Shown: positions 17,668 through 27,563, counted from the first letter of the stretch. The stretch: 64,000 nt of DNA from Hyphococcus sp. (GCA_028284345.1 JANQRY010000010.1:124001-188000), one strand, 5' to 3'. Notes: generated by a model not told the origin, from the letters alone. A program made the numbers and translations.

Positions 17668-19079
17668 CGGAAAAAATCAAAGCCGACCTTTGTATCATCG
17701 GCGCCGGATCCGGCGGGCTTTCGCTGGCCGCCGGCGCCGCGCAGCTCGGGCGCAAGGTCGTCCTGTTCGAAGAAGGCGAAATGGGCGGCGACTGCCTCAA
17801 TACCGGGTGCGTGCCGTCAAAGGCGCTCATCGCCGCGGCGTCCCGCGCCCACGCCATGCGCAACGCCGACAAGTTCGGCGTTCGATCGGTCGATCCGGAG
17901 GTCGATTTCGCCGCCGTCATGGATCACGTCCACGGCGTTATCGAGGCAATAGCACCGATCGACAGTCAGGAACGGTTCGAAGGCTTGGGCGTCAAGGTCG
18001 TTCGCGCCCATGCGGCGTTCACCGGCGAACGATCTGTCGAAGGCGGCGGCGTCCGCGTCGCGGCGAAGCACATTGTCATCGCCACGGGATCGCGCCCCTT
18101 CGTTCCGCCGATCAACGGACTCGACGGAACGCCCTACCTCACCAACGAAACGATTTTTCAAAACCGCAAACTGCCGAAACATCTCATCGTCATCGGCGGC
18201 GGCCCCATCGGCGTTGAACTGGCGCAGGCCCACGCCCGGCTCGGATCGGAAGCGACCATTATCGAAGGCGCGCCAAGCATCCTCGGCAAGGACGACCCGG
18301 AACTGGTCGATGTGGTGCGGTCGCAACTGAAAGAAGACGGCGTGCGCGTGATCGAAGGCGCCATGGTTGAAGATGTTTCGGGCGACGAGGAAAACGTAAC
18401 CGTCCGCGCCGGAAGCCAGACAATTTCCGGCACGCATTTGTTGCTCGCCGTCGGACGAACGCCGACCGTCGACGGATTAAACCTCGAAGCCGCGGGCGTT
18501 GCCTATGACAACAAAGGCGTCACGGTCGACGACGGGCTGCGCACGACAAACAAACGGGTCTACGCCATGGGAGACGTCGCGGGCGGGCGGCAATTCACCC
18601 ATGTGGCCGGCTACCATGCATCCGTGTTGGTGCGAAAAATTCTGTTCAAGGCGCCGGCGAAAAATAATGAACATCTCGCGCCATGGGTCACCTATGCCGA
18701 TCCCGAACTGGCGCAGGCGGGACTCACCGAGCGCGAAGCGAAAGACCGCTATGACGACGCAAAAACCGTCACATGGAGCGCATCCGAAAATGATCGCGCA
18801 CAAGCCGAGCGTGATACGCGCGGGCTGATCAAGGTTGTCACGAAGAAAAACGGCGAAATCCTCGGCGCGTCGATTGTCGGAAAAGGCGCGGGCGATCTAA
18901 TCCTGCCCTGGGCCCATGCGCTGGCGAACGGACAGAAGATCAAGTCGTTCACGAACGCCATCGCCCCCTACCCCACCCGCAGCGAACTCTCAAAACGCGC
19001 TGCGGGGCAATGGTATACGCCGGCGCTCTTTTCGCCCCGCACGCGGAAACTCGTTTCTCTCCTGTCAATTTTCGACTAA
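17664..19079 (+). CDS. FAD-dependent pyridine nucleotide-disulfide oxidoreductase (mercuric reductase/lipoamide dehydrogenase-like)
   Basis: 471 residues of class I pyridine nucleotide-disulfide reductases. FAD-binding IIGAGSGGLSLA is at 11-22, the redox-active CLNTGC at 44-49, and an NAD(P)-binding GGGPIGVELAQ in the middle. AVGRTPTVDG and the second FAD contact YAMGDVAGG follow. The C-terminal dimerisation domain lacks the HxHPT His-Glu pair of true lipoamide dehydrogenase (it ends NAIAPYPTRSEL), so the substrate is probably not lipoamide. No mercury-binding N-terminal domain is present. Translationally coupled to the TVP38 protein, suggesting a membrane-linked redox role. Confidence 0.85.
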   Translation: MTEKIKADLCIIGAGSGGLSLAAGAAQLGRKVVLFEEGEMGGDCLNTGCVPSKALIAAASRAHAMRNADKFGVRSVDPEVDFAAVMDHVHGVIEAIAPIDSQERFEGLGVKVVRAHAAFTGERSVEGGGVRVAAKHIVIATGSRPFVPPINGLDGTPYLTNETIFQNRKLPKHLIVIGGGPIGVELAQAHARLGSEATIIEGAPSILGKDDPELVDVVRSQLKEDGVRVIEGAMVEDVSGDEENVTVRAGSQTISGTHLLLAVGRTPTVDGLNLEAAGVAYDNKGVTVDDGLRTTNKRVYAMGDVAGGRQFTHVAGYHASVLVRKILFKAPAKNNEHLAPWVTYADPELAQAGLTEREAKDRYDDAKTVTWSASENDRAQAERDTRGLIKVVTKKNGEILGASIVGKGAGDLILPWAHALANGQKIKSFTNAIAPYPTRSELSKRAAGQWYTPALFSPRTRKLVSLLSIFD

Positions 19080-19090
19080 GCCACGAAACG

Positions 19091-20512
19091 ATGACCGCGC
19101 GCCCGACCATTCCGTCCCGATCACTCACAACGCGGCTGTTGTTTCTGACCGTGCTGTTCGTGTTGTTGGCGGAAGTCGTCGTCATGATTCCCTCCGTTTC
19201 GAAACGGCGCGTCGACTGGCTGAACGCCCGCATTGAAACGGCCTATCTCGTCTCCGTCGCGCTCGAAGGACCGCGCGGCCGGATGATCACCGAAGACGAC
19301 GCCAAAATGCTGTTTGAAACCGCCGGCATTCGCGGCGTGACGTCGAAACGCGGCGATGTGCGCGTTCTCATCCTGGCGCCGGAGATCGATCCCCACGGCT
19401 CGCAAAAAATTCTTCGCGTCGACATGAGCAATATGATGCCGACATCGCTGATCGCAAACGCCTGGGGGGCGATTTTTTCAGACGGCGAGTCGCTTATCCA
19501 GGTCACCGCAAGGCCCATGGAAGCGTCGGAAGAAATTCTGGATATTGTTGTTTCGCAGGCGGACCTTCGCGCGGACCTGCGTATTTACGCGCGCAATATT
19601 CTGTTTCTGTCGCTCATTATATCCACCATGACCGCGGCGCTTTTGTTTTACGCCTTCAACCGCATGATCGTGCATCCCGTGCAGCGCCTGACGAGAAACA
19701 TGGCGGCGTTCGAATCCGATCCTGATCGCGCCACGCTGATCCACGTGCCGAGCGAGCGCAACGACGAAATCGGCGCGGCCGAACGCAGCCTCGCCATGAT
19801 GCAGCAGCGCATCAATGAACTGCTGGGCGAACGCCGGCGGCTGGCGGCGCTTGGCGCCGGCATTTCAAAAATCAGTCACGACCTGCGCAACATCCTCGCT
19901 TCGGCGCAGTTGATGTCCGACCGCCTCGCCAAGTCCGAAGACCCGGCCGTGCGCAAACTAAGCCCGCGCCTCATCAGCGCCCTCGACCGCGCCATCGCAT
20001 TAAGCCGCGATACCTTGTCGTTCGGCGGCATGGAGGCCAGCAAACTCGATCGCGCGCCCTTTGTTCTTCGCGATCTTATTGATGAAGTGCTGGAAGACAC
20101 GGCCTCAACCTACATCGCCGGCCGCAATGAAATTCCCGGAGAGCTGACAATCAACGCCGATCGCGCGCAGCTTTATCGCTGCCTGTTCAACCTCGCCCGC
20201 AATGCGGTCGAAGCGATCGCGCCGCCGGAACAGCATGTGACCGACGCGGCTATCGGCGCCGTTAGTTTTCGGACCGCCGTAAATGACGGCGACGTCGCGA
20301 TCCATGTCGCCGACAGCGGTCCCGGCATTGCCGATCACGCCCGCGCGGATTTGTTCGAGCCGTTCAAGGGCTCGCAAAAACCCGGCGGCTCCGGCCTCGG
20401 CCTCGCCATTGCAGCGGAAATCGCCCGCGCCCATGGCGGCGATCTGACGCTCGCCAAAAGCGACGCCGAGGGAACGGAATTCGAAATCTCCCTGCCCGGC
20501 GCCGTCGTCTAG
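19091..20512 (+). CDS. Membrane sensor histidine kinase
   Basis: 473 residues. Two membrane segments (about 16-36 and 172-192) enclose a periplasmic sensor of about 135 residues. A HAMP linker (MIVHPVQRLTRNM) is followed by a DHp domain with the phospho-acceptor histidine in KISHDLRNIL and a catalytic ATPase domain with the N box LARNAVEA, DSGPGI and GGSGLGLAI. ATG 19091 lies 11 bases after the flavoprotein stop, so it is probably in the same operon. There is no response regulator in the window, making it an orphan kinase. The signal is unknown. Confidence 0.9.
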   Translation: MTARPTIPSRSLTTRLLFLTVLFVLLAEVVVMIPSVSKRRVDWLNARIETAYLVSVALEGPRGRMITEDDAKMLFETAGIRGVTSKRGDVRVLILAPEIDPHGSQKILRVDMSNMMPTSLIANAWGAIFSDGESLIQVTARPMEASEEILDIVVSQADLRADLRIYARNILFLSLIISTMTAALLFYAFNRMIVHPVQRLTRNMAAFESDPDRATLIHVPSERNDEIGAAERSLAMMQQRINELLGERRRLAALGAGISKISHDLRNILASAQLMSDRLAKSEDPAVRKLSPRLISALDRAIALSRDTLSFGGMEASKLDRAPFVLRDLIDEVLEDTASTYIAGRNEIPGELTINADRAQLYRCLFNLARNAVEAIAPPEQHVTDAAIGAVSFRTAVNDGDVAIHVADSGPGIADHARADLFEPFKGSQKPGGSGLGLAIAAEIARAHGGDLTLAKSDAEGTEFEISLPGAVV

Positions 20513-22305
20513 TTTTCCGTCTCGACAACGCCGGTCAGCCAGACGCCTTCGCGGCGCGGGTCGGCGGCGCCTTCGAACGAGCCGTCGCTGCGAACGCGCA
20601 CCGCGTGAACGCCGCTGGTCAGCGCGCGCTCCAGGATGGCGTGACCCTTGGCTTCCAGTCCGGCGATCACCTGACTGTCGATGGCGTCTTCTTCGATCAC
20701 CGCCTGATCGCGCGGATAGACAGCGTTTGGCGCATCGACCGCCGCCTGCATCGTCATGTCCCAGTCAATGAGGGCGATCAGGGTCTTGACCACGAAACCG
20801 ATAATCGCCGGTCCGCCCGGAGATCCAAGCGCCGCGTAAAAATCGCCCCCGTCATCGAAAACGATGACCGGGCTCATGGAACTGCGCGGGCGCTTGCCCG
20901 GCCCGACCGCATTGGCGACGGGCCGTCCGTCCCGTTCCGGCAGGAACGAGAAGTCCGTAAGCTGATTGTTCAGGATCATGCCACCGGCCATCAGGTGACT
21001 GCCGAAAGCAAACTCGACGGTCGCTGTCATGGAAACGACATTGCCCTCGCCGTCGACAATCACGAAGTGGCTCGTCGAGGGCGGCTCCGGCGACGCGTTC
21101 TTGCCCATTGGCTTCCACACGCCGGCGCCATCATCGGCGTATGGCGACGGATCGCCCGCAGCGACCGCATCGGCGGCGGCGGCTGCATCGATTTTCGCCG
21201 CGCGCATCGCCAGATAATCCGGGCTGAGCAAACCGGAAATGACCTGCGCCGGCGACAGACCGCCGCCCTCGGCAAGTTGCTTGTTGTCGGCGAGATACTC
21301 ATTGCGGTCCGCATAGGCGAGCCGACTCGCTTCAAAAATCAGGTGCAAAGACTCAATCGAAAGCGCGCCCGCGCCGGCGAGATCGAACGGCTCCAACATG
21401 GACAGAATTTGCAGCGTCGTCACCCCGCCGGAACTCGGCGGCGCCATGGAGCAGATCTGATAGCCGCGATAACCGGAACAAACGGGATCGACCTTTTCGG
21501 GCCGGTACGCCGCAATATCGTCGAGGGTCATGCCGCCGGGGTTCGGCGCGGCGTTCACCGCCTCGACAATCGCTTCGGCGATGGCGCCGCCGTAAAACGC
21601 GTCGGCGCCCCCATCGGCGATGGCGGTCAGCGTCGCCGCATAGGCCGGGTTTTTCAGGACATGCCCAACGGGCCATGGCGCGCCATTGTCGTCATAGAAA
21701 TAGTCCGCCGCCGCCGGCATGGTTTTGATGCGCGGAAACCGCCCGAGCAGTTCGTTCAATCGCGGCGAGACCTCGAACCCGTTTTCCGACAGCGCAATTG
21801 CGTCGGCGAACAACACAGGCCACGGCAGACGGCCATGCTCGCGATGGGCGAGATCCATCATGCGGACCGCTCCCGGAACGCCGACCGACAGGCCGCTGGC
21901 GACGGCGTCGTAAAAATTCATCGGCTCACCGTTTTCGGTGAGAAAGCGCTCCGGCGTCGCCGAAGCCGGGGCCGTCTCGCGGCCGTTATAGGTTTCAAGC
22001 GCATCCGTCTTCGGTTCGTAATGGATCAGGAAGCCGCCGCCGCCGAAACCGGAAGACTGCGGCTCGACCAGACCGAGAACCGCCTGCGTCGCCACCGCCG
22101 CGTCAACGGCCGAGCCGCCGCGCCGCAGGATCGCCGCGCCCGCCTCCGCCGCATACGGGTTGGCGGCGGCGATAAACCAGGTTTTCGGCGTGGGCGCGTC
22201 ACCCTCGGCGGCGGGCGCCGCCGTCGCCGCCGCGTCGGCGCGATCAACGGGCTCCCCGCCGCAGGCGGACAGGAACAAGACGGCGATGAGCAATAGATGT
22301 CGCAT
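20509..22305 (-). CDS. ggt: Gamma-glutamyltransferase, lipoprotein
   Basis: 598 residues. An N-terminal lipoprotein signal ends in LSACGG. The Ntn-hydrolase fold is cleaved autocatalytically in front of the nucleophile threonine, here T411 in STSHFVIVD, leaving large and small subunits. Other landmarks are the GGGGFL region, SSGGVT and the glycine-rich GSPGGPAI oxyanion site of the small subunit. It cleaves glutathione and other gamma-glutamyl compounds outside the cytoplasm, which fits with the transsulfuration genes upstream as a cysteine-recycling source. Convergent with the kinase gene, overlapping by four bases. Confidence 0.95.
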   Translation of the reverse strand: MRHLLLIAVLFLSACGGEPVDRADAAATAAPAAEGDAPTPKTWFIAAANPYAAEAGAAILRRGGSAVDAAVATQAVLGLVEPQSSGFGGGGFLIHYEPKTDALETYNGRETAPASATPERFLTENGEPMNFYDAVASGLSVGVPGAVRMMDLAHREHGRLPWPVLFADAIALSENGFEVSPRLNELLGRFPRIKTMPAAADYFYDDNGAPWPVGHVLKNPAYAATLTAIADGGADAFYGGAIAEAIVEAVNAAPNPGGMTLDDIAAYRPEKVDPVCSGYRGYQICSMAPPSSGGVTTLQILSMLEPFDLAGAGALSIESLHLIFEASRLAYADRNEYLADNKQLAEGGGLSPAQVISGLLSPDYLAMRAAKIDAAAAADAVAAGDPSPYADDGAGVWKPMGKNASPEPPSTSHFVIVDGEGNVVSMTATVEFAFGSHLMAGGMILNNQLTDFSFLPERDGRPVANAVGPGKRPRSSMSPVIVFDDGGDFYAALGSPGGPAIIGFVVKTLIALIDWDMTMQAAVDAPNAVYPRDQAVIEEDAIDSQVIAGLEAKGHAILERALTSGVHAVRVRSDGSFEGAADPRREGVWLTGVVETEN

Positions 22306-22511
22306 GAACCCCTCAGTTGGCTAACTGCCGGACGTCATAAGGGGTTGCGGCGGCGGAGGCGACCCCGCGCGAGGGCCTCTATTGCGGCGGGCCCCACGCG
22401 ACCGCCGCGGCCCATGCGCCGCCCGACGGCGCCGTGCCGGCGCGCTTGCAATTGGCCGCGCCCTTGGGGTAAACCCCGCGCCTCGGCGCTGGCGAGCCAG
22501 CGCCTCTAAGC

Positions 22512-22588
22512 GCGCCCGTAGCTCAGCTGGATAGAGCACCAGACTACGAATCTGGGGGTCAGAGGTTCGAATCCTTTCGGGCGCGCCA
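22512..22588 (+). tRNA. tRNA-Arg (ACG)
   Basis: A full cloverleaf is readable: acceptor arms GCGCCCG and CGGGCGC, D arm with GCTCAGCTGGATAGAGC, anticodon stem CCAGA/TCTGG with loop CTACGAA giving anticodon ACG, T arm with GGTTCGAATCC, discriminator G and encoded CCA. Its 3' part is the left attachment repeat of the island. Confidence 0.97.
22541..22588 (+). repeat. attL: left direct repeat of the island (48 bp, within tRNA-Arg)
   Basis: Covers the anticodon stem-loop (from AGACTACGAATCT), the variable and T arms and the CCA end. It is identical over all 48 bases to 52787-52834; flanking bases differ on both sides. Confidence 0.9.
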
Positions 22589-22682
22589 TTTCCTTTTTTC
22601 ATATCAGTCGCTTGCATTTTTCTTGCCCGACTTTCTCGTCTCGGTTTGCAGTCGGTTTGCAAAATGCGTTGCCTTGGCGTTC

Positions 22683-22868
22683 TCAAATTTGTCGATCGCC
22701 GACCGCGACAATGACGGCGCCATCGTTGACGTCCAGAACGGCACTTCGCGATCCACTTCGAAACCCAATTCGGCTGGAGAAATATTTCGATGCGTTGCGC
22801 CATTCCTTATCCGCATTCAATGCAGCCAGGTATAACTCCAACCAGGCCTCGCTCAAGAACTCAGCCAT
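22683..22868 (-). pseudogene. Short open frame, possible truncated SCP2-like protein
   Basis: 61 residues starting MAEFLSEAWLELYLAALNA, 12 bases after the cyclase stop and in the same direction, so positioned like the next gene of that operon. The beginning resembles the N-terminus of SCP2-type sterol-carrier proteins, which are about twice as long. The remaining sequence to the att repeat is open in another frame (to 22604), consistent with a frameshift or truncation at the island edge. The family call is weak. Confidence 0.3.
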
Positions 22869-22880
22869 TGGACGAACCGT

Positions 22881-23822
22881 CTATTTGATTGCGATCGGAT
22901 TAATGATTGTTTGAACGGCGCCTTCAAAGCGCGGCTGCCCCAGAACAAACATGAACTCATAGACTTCGTCCGCCGCCAACATGCGGGTGTCTAGATTCTC
23001 GAGCAAATAGGTGCCGTTTTCGAATAGCAGCGTCACATGCGCGTCGAATATAGTGTCGTCTTTAAAAGGAACAGCATCGATCCCCCATGTGTCTGCGCCG
23101 ACCGCGACGACATTTTTGCTTGCGAGATATTCAGCCCCTTTTCGATCTATTCCCGGTTCACCAGCCATGAATCGATCCGGGTCCTTTTCCAACAGGGAAA
23201 TCCAGCCCGTATGGATAATTACGACATCGCCTTCGCGAATGGTCACTCCCTGCTTTTTCGCTGCCGCCTCCAATTCCTTGGGCGTTACGATATCGCCTTC
23301 CTCAAGCCTTGCAACGCCGCGATGCTTGGCGATATCGATCAGAATGCCTCGCGTGACAATGGGTGGGATGCCTTCCACCCCAAGCTTCCTAACGCCTTCC
23401 GGTGTTACAAAATCGCTTGCTTTGTTTCCATTGTAAAAGACGCCACGGCGGCCCGCATGGGCGAGGCCGTCGATCTGGGTGCCTATCCCGAGCCACCCCG
23501 TGATCATATCATCGAGATAACTTGCCTCATTTGAGCCCAATGTGGCGCCGCCATATTGACCGGGCATCAGCACATTGATCGCCATTTTGCGCGGCGCAAC
23601 CGCAGGCGATTTGCTACCGACCGGCACGCCAAGCGCATAAACCTTGCCTTCCGTAACAAGCCCCGCCGCTTTGCGCGCAAGCTCGGGAGTCAAATAATTG
23701 GCTGAACCAATAGTGTCATCTTTGCCCCATTTTGAAGAGGAACTGTCCTGCGCGAATAACGGTAGCGCTGCATTGACGGCAAAGGCGAAAAAAAGGGCTG
23801 TGGCTTTCAGGTAGTTTTTCAT
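22881..23822 (-). CDS. Secreted cyclase-family (kynurenine formamidase-like) metal hydrolase
   Basis: 313 residues with a clear signal peptide (cleavage after ALPLFAQ near residue 25). It belongs to the PF04199 cyclase/formamidase fold: GTQIDGLAH near residue 118-126 corresponds to the metal-binding HxGTHxDxxxH motif with the first His lost and Gln in place of the second. DVVIIHTGW and GADTWGIDAVP are further landmarks. Such enzymes hydrolyse amides or lactones. Last full gene of a TonB receptor, MFS, cyclase operon (gaps of 83 and 52 bases), so it probably processes the imported compound in the periplasm. GGAGG precedes the start. Confidence 0.8.
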   Translation of the reverse strand: MKNYLKATALFFAFAVNAALPLFAQDSSSSKWGKDDTIGSANYLTPELARKAAGLVTEGKVYALGVPVGSKSPAVAPRKMAINVLMPGQYGGATLGSNEASYLDDMITGWLGIGTQIDGLAHAGRRGVFYNGNKASDFVTPEGVRKLGVEGIPPIVTRGILIDIAKHRGVARLEEGDIVTPKELEAAAKKQGVTIREGDVVIIHTGWISLLEKDPDRFMAGEPGIDRKGAEYLASKNVVAVGADTWGIDAVPFKDDTIFDAHVTLLFENGTYLLENLDTRMLAADEVYEFMFVLGQPRFEGAVQTIINPIAIK

Positions 23823-23874
23823 GTCTGTTTTTTCCTCCGCACAAATCGCGGCGAACGATTATGCTGACTGCATC

Positions 23875-25206
23875 CTAAAGTGCGTCCGCCTGTAACATCT
23901 TCCGAAACGGTTTAAGTGATAGGTAACTTAGAACGCAGGCCCCTATCCCAGCGGCCGCGCCAACTATGCTGAGTGACGCGCCCACAGCAGCGTCATCCTT
24001 GAACACAAAGTCCGTAAACAGCGCCACAGCCGTCGGTCCGATCGCAAGCCCGATAAGATTGTTGATGAACAGATAAACCGCCGAAGCCTGCGCTCGAAAA
24101 TGCGGAGGCGTCGCCATCTGTAGCGCCGCCACGCCGGAACCGAACGGAAACGCCACCAGGAAAAACACAGCTCCGACAAAGACGAAGGAAATCATCTCGG
24201 ATTTTGTCGCCGTAACGCCCAAAACAGCTGGTGCGAGCAAAAACGACCCTATCCAGACACTGCGCATCGCACCATCTTTCAATGATCTCTTATTCTGCAA
24301 ATATTCAGCCAGGCGCGCGCCCGCAACAATACCCATTGGGCCAAACACAAGGATCAAAAGTCCGATATTTCTTGCGACTTCGCTGATCGGCATATCGAAA
24401 ACACGAACGAAATACGATGGAAGCCAGGAGAATGTACTGTAGGCAACTAAAGAAACGAGCCCGATGCTGACGGCATGGCAGAGATAAAAGCCCGCATGGC
24501 TTGCCAGAAATGGGACTACGTTCTTCACAAAGGAAACCTGGTCTTTTTGTTCTATATTTTTCGCTTTGCGTGCCGGTTCCTTGATTAACAGGAGCATCAA
24601 CAGCGCCAAAATTACGCCTGGAGCGCCGACCACAATAAAGGCAGCTTGCCAACTGGCGATTTCTCCAAGGACCGGTGCTGAAATCTTGTCCAAACTATCG
24701 AGATAACTGACCGTCGCGCCGCCAAGAATATAAGCAAGCCCCGACCCGATATATGGACCGGCGCCGTAAATCGACAACGCTGTGCTTAAGCGATTTACCG
24801 AAAAATAATCCGATATCATCGAATATGAAGCGGGCGACAAAGCCGCCTCCCCGACGCCAACGCCTAACCGTCCCAGAAAAAGCGTCCAATAGCTTTTTGC
24901 AATCCCGCAAAATGCGGTCATAACGGACCAAACTGAAATCCCGATGACTATAATGTTTCGTCTCGATCGCGTATCCGCCCACTTTGCGATCGGGATACCC
25001 ATCAGCGTGTAGAACAAAGCAAACGCCAGGCCCTGAAGCAAACTAATTTGGGTATCTGAGATGTTAAGATCCCTGCGAATAGGATCTACCAACAAAGAAA
25101 TTATCTGCCTGTCAATAAAAGACAGCGTGTAAGCGACAAGTAGAAAAAAAACAACAAACCATGGATAAAGCCGCGGTTTGCTGTCGTTATCATTCAGATC
25201 TCTCAT
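23875..25206 (-). CDS. MFS transporter, spinster-like
   Basis: 443 residues with 12 predicted membrane helices. The start contains the FIDRQIISLLVDPIRRDLNISD segment and the first loop DTRSRRN of the MFS motif A region. GVGVGEAALSPASYSM in helix 4-5 is characteristic of the spinster-like MFS subfamily abundant in sphingomonads and Caulobacterales. Its place between a TonB receptor and a cyclase suggests uptake of the island substrate across the inner membrane. Confidence 0.85.
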   Translation of the reverse strand: MRDLNDNDSKPRLYPWFVVFFLLVAYTLSFIDRQIISLLVDPIRRDLNISDTQISLLQGLAFALFYTLMGIPIAKWADTRSRRNIIVIGISVWSVMTAFCGIAKSYWTLFLGRLGVGVGEAALSPASYSMISDYFSVNRLSTALSIYGAGPYIGSGLAYILGGATVSYLDSLDKISAPVLGEIASWQAAFIVVGAPGVILALLMLLLIKEPARKAKNIEQKDQVSFVKNVVPFLASHAGFYLCHAVSIGLVSLVAYSTFSWLPSYFVRVFDMPISEVARNIGLLILVFGPMGIVAGARLAEYLQNKRSLKDGAMRSVWIGSFLLAPAVLGVTATKSEMISFVFVGAVFFLVAFPFGSGVAALQMATPPHFRAQASAVYLFINNLIGLAIGPTAVALFTDFVFKDDAAVGASLSIVGAAAGIGACVLSYLSLKPFRKMLQADAL

Positions 25207-25289
25207 GGAAAACTCTGGCTAAAGAAATATGGCGGCGCCGTTCTTCCCGGAGCCGCCATTGACTAAAGTCGCCGAGGCATAAGAGCCTA

Positions 25290-27563
25290 TTACCAGTCGT
25301 AACGAAGCGTCACGCCATAAGTGCGCGGTGCATTGTAGTACGCTGGGAAAGCGCCGAATAAGGAATAGCTGCCGATCAAAAACGTTTCATCGAGCAAGTT
25401 GCGGCCCCATACGGATATTTCCCAACCGCCGTCCGTTTCAAAGACGCTCAGCCGCGAATTCAACAGAAAGTAGGAATCCTGCGCGAGCCAGGGCAGGTTT
25501 TCCGCGTTCAGCTCATATTCTCCGTTGTACTTTCCATCGACCTGGATAGAGGCTGAAAAGCGGTCCGTCACAGGCTGTTCATAACGGCCAAGAACTGTGA
25601 ATGAATGATTGGCGGCAAGAGGAAGCTCATTGCCGTCGAATAGGGCGAGAGCCGGATCGGGATCATTTTCGTTTAACTGCGTATCTAGAAAAGTATACGA
25701 CGCGGCCAGATCAAGACCATCAACCGGCGCCCAAAGGACGTCGGCCTCAACCCCAAAGACATCCGCAGAATTCAAATTGATCAACTGGTTGAAGGGAAGG
25801 CCGGCGTTGCTGATACGTTGCACCCTGACTTGTGGGTCAGAATAATCGTAGTAGAAAGCAGCGCCATTGAAACGCAGCTGACCCTCAGCAACTGTCGTCT
25901 TCCATCCTAACTCGTAGGAAGTGAGAATTTCTTCGCTGTACGGCTCTAACTGTTGCCGTGTAAACGAGAAGTCGCCATCATATCCCCCGCTTTTAAAGCC
26001 GCGCGAATAACTGGCGTATATCATCGCATCATCTGTCAGAAAGTAATCCAATCCGGCACGGCCCGAGAGCTTCTTGTTTGTAACGCTATCGTCTATGATC
26101 GCTGCATCTTCCGGATTGAGACCAAAGTTCGCGACTGTTTCATTGCCAAATTCATCAGTAAAAGTATTGATACTGAAGAAGTCGCGCTCTTCATAGGTAA
26201 AACGTAATCCAGCAGTGAAACGCAATTTTTCTGTCAGAAAATACTCTGCTTGGCCATAGCCGGCGGCGCTGGTGGTTTTCTGTTCGAATTCGTTTCGGCA
26301 CTCGACGCCTAGCCCGAGGAGCGGGTTCAAATCTCCGCAAAAAATCTGGTCAATTTCGTCAAAGCTGAAATATGCTCCAACGATCCAGAAAAAGTCGCCG
26401 CTCGAGTTCGAATTCAAACGAAATTCTTGGCTTATTTGGTCTAAATTGATGTCGTAGGCATTGCTAAAAACTGCGAACGGCGACCCGTCTGCATCGGCGC
26501 TTTGCTCTTTCTCTGCGCTTTCATAAGCTGTAATGGAAGTGAAGGCGACAGCGCCCAAGTCCCATTCCAAACGCGCCGAGGCGCCCAAATTTGTTTCGTC
26601 GTTTTTACCGACAACATCATTGCTAACGGTATACGGATCTCCATCCGTATCGGAATAACCGAATGCGTCGCCGCAAAAGCGCGGATCGGAAAGCCCACCG
26701 CCGGTGGCGGTGGCTTCGCAGGTCCCGCCCGAGCCCGGAATTTGCGTAAAGCCTATCGGCGTGACAGGCAATGTGTCGGATTCTCGTCCGCCGCCATGGA
26801 CGTTCAGGAGTAGCGTTGCATTAGCGCCGATATCGAATTCCGTGAGCAGCCGGGCCGCCCAGTTGAAGTCCTCACCGACATCCGACTCTACGGTTGAAAA
26901 ATTCGGAAACGGGCCAAACGGATTTTGATCCTGCGTGAAGACGTTTGTGAAATATCCGCTGGCTTGATTTGAAACCTTGCCGGACAGACGCATCCTGATT
27001 CCGTCGGTAACAGCGCCGCCGAACGCCAGCTTGGCGTCTACAGACTGATAGTTTGAATAGCCAAATTCCGCATAGCCTTCAAATTCTTCAGTTGGCCGCT
27101 TTGTCGTATAGCTGACTGCACCGCCCGTCGTGTTTCGGCCAAAAAGAGTTCCTTGCGGACCCTTGAGAACTTCCACGCGTTCCACATCGAATATCTGAAA
27201 CCCGGTTACGATGTTCGAACCGAGATAGACTTCGTCTATGTAGACGGCGGCTGTTGGCGACGTGTTTGGGGCAAAGTCTTGTGTCCCGACACCGCGAACA
27301 ACAAATGACGGCTGACTTTTACCGCGATAGTTGTAGATTTGTACGCCGGATATTGAATCCGCAACGTTGTCCGCTGTTGAAATACCGGCGGCCCTGATTT
27401 GCTCATCGCCAAACGCCGTAACGGCGATACCGACATCCTGAACATTCTGTTCGCGCTTCTGCGATGTGACGACGATTTCGTCGACTTGCGCATGCGCCGC
27501 GCCAACGGAAAAAACCGATGGCAGCACATACAGCAGACAATTATTGAATTTCATCGGTTTCAT
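25290..27563 (-). CDS. TonB-dependent receptor 1 of the island
   Basis: 757 residues. A signal peptide ends at AAHA, then the TonB box DEIVVTSQKRE. The plug domain carries RVEVLKGPQGTLFGRNTTGGAVSY, of which VLKGPQGTLFGRN is the key segment, followed by a 22-strand barrel ending in the terminal YGVTLRYDW with C-terminal aromatic residue. It imports a substrate too large or scarce for porins. First gene of the operon with the MFS and cyclase genes. SD GGGAGGGA is five bases from ATG 27563. A dyad at 27665-27679 lies about 100 bases upstream. Confidence 0.93.
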   Translation of the reverse strand: MKPMKFNNCLLYVLPSVFSVGAAHAQVDEIVVTSQKREQNVQDVGIAVTAFGDEQIRAAGISTADNVADSISGVQIYNYRGKSQPSFVVRGVGTQDFAPNTSPTAAVYIDEVYLGSNIVTGFQIFDVERVEVLKGPQGTLFGRNTTGGAVSYTTKRPTEEFEGYAEFGYSNYQSVDAKLAFGGAVTDGIRMRLSGKVSNQASGYFTNVFTQDQNPFGPFPNFSTVESDVGEDFNWAARLLTEFDIGANATLLLNVHGGGRESDTLPVTPIGFTQIPGSGGTCEATATGGGLSDPRFCGDAFGYSDTDGDPYTVSNDVVGKNDETNLGASARLEWDLGAVAFTSITAYESAEKEQSADADGSPFAVFSNAYDINLDQISQEFRLNSNSSGDFFWIVGAYFSFDEIDQIFCGDLNPLLGLGVECRNEFEQKTTSAAGYGQAEYFLTEKLRFTAGLRFTYEERDFFSINTFTDEFGNETVANFGLNPEDAAIIDDSVTNKKLSGRAGLDYFLTDDAMIYASYSRGFKSGGYDGDFSFTRQQLEPYSEEILTSYELGWKTTVAEGQLRFNGAAFYYDYSDPQVRVQRISNAGLPFNQLINLNSADVFGVEADVLWAPVDGLDLAASYTFLDTQLNENDPDPALALFDGNELPLAANHSFTVLGRYEQPVTDRFSASIQVDGKYNGEYELNAENLPWLAQDSYFLLNSRLSVFETDGGWEISVWGRNLLDETFLIGSYSLFGAFPAYYNAPRTYGVTLRYDW

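Noticed and set aside
20605-22296. 563-codon plus-strand open frame opposite ggt
   Set aside because: Arginine-rich shadow of a high-GC gene; the minus strand encodes a full gamma-glutamyltransferase with its nucleophile threonine.
22321-22803. Minus-strand open frame containing GAPERIRTSDPQIRSL
   Set aside because: It is the antisense translation of tRNA-Arg, a well-known false protein; the same text recurs at the attR copy.
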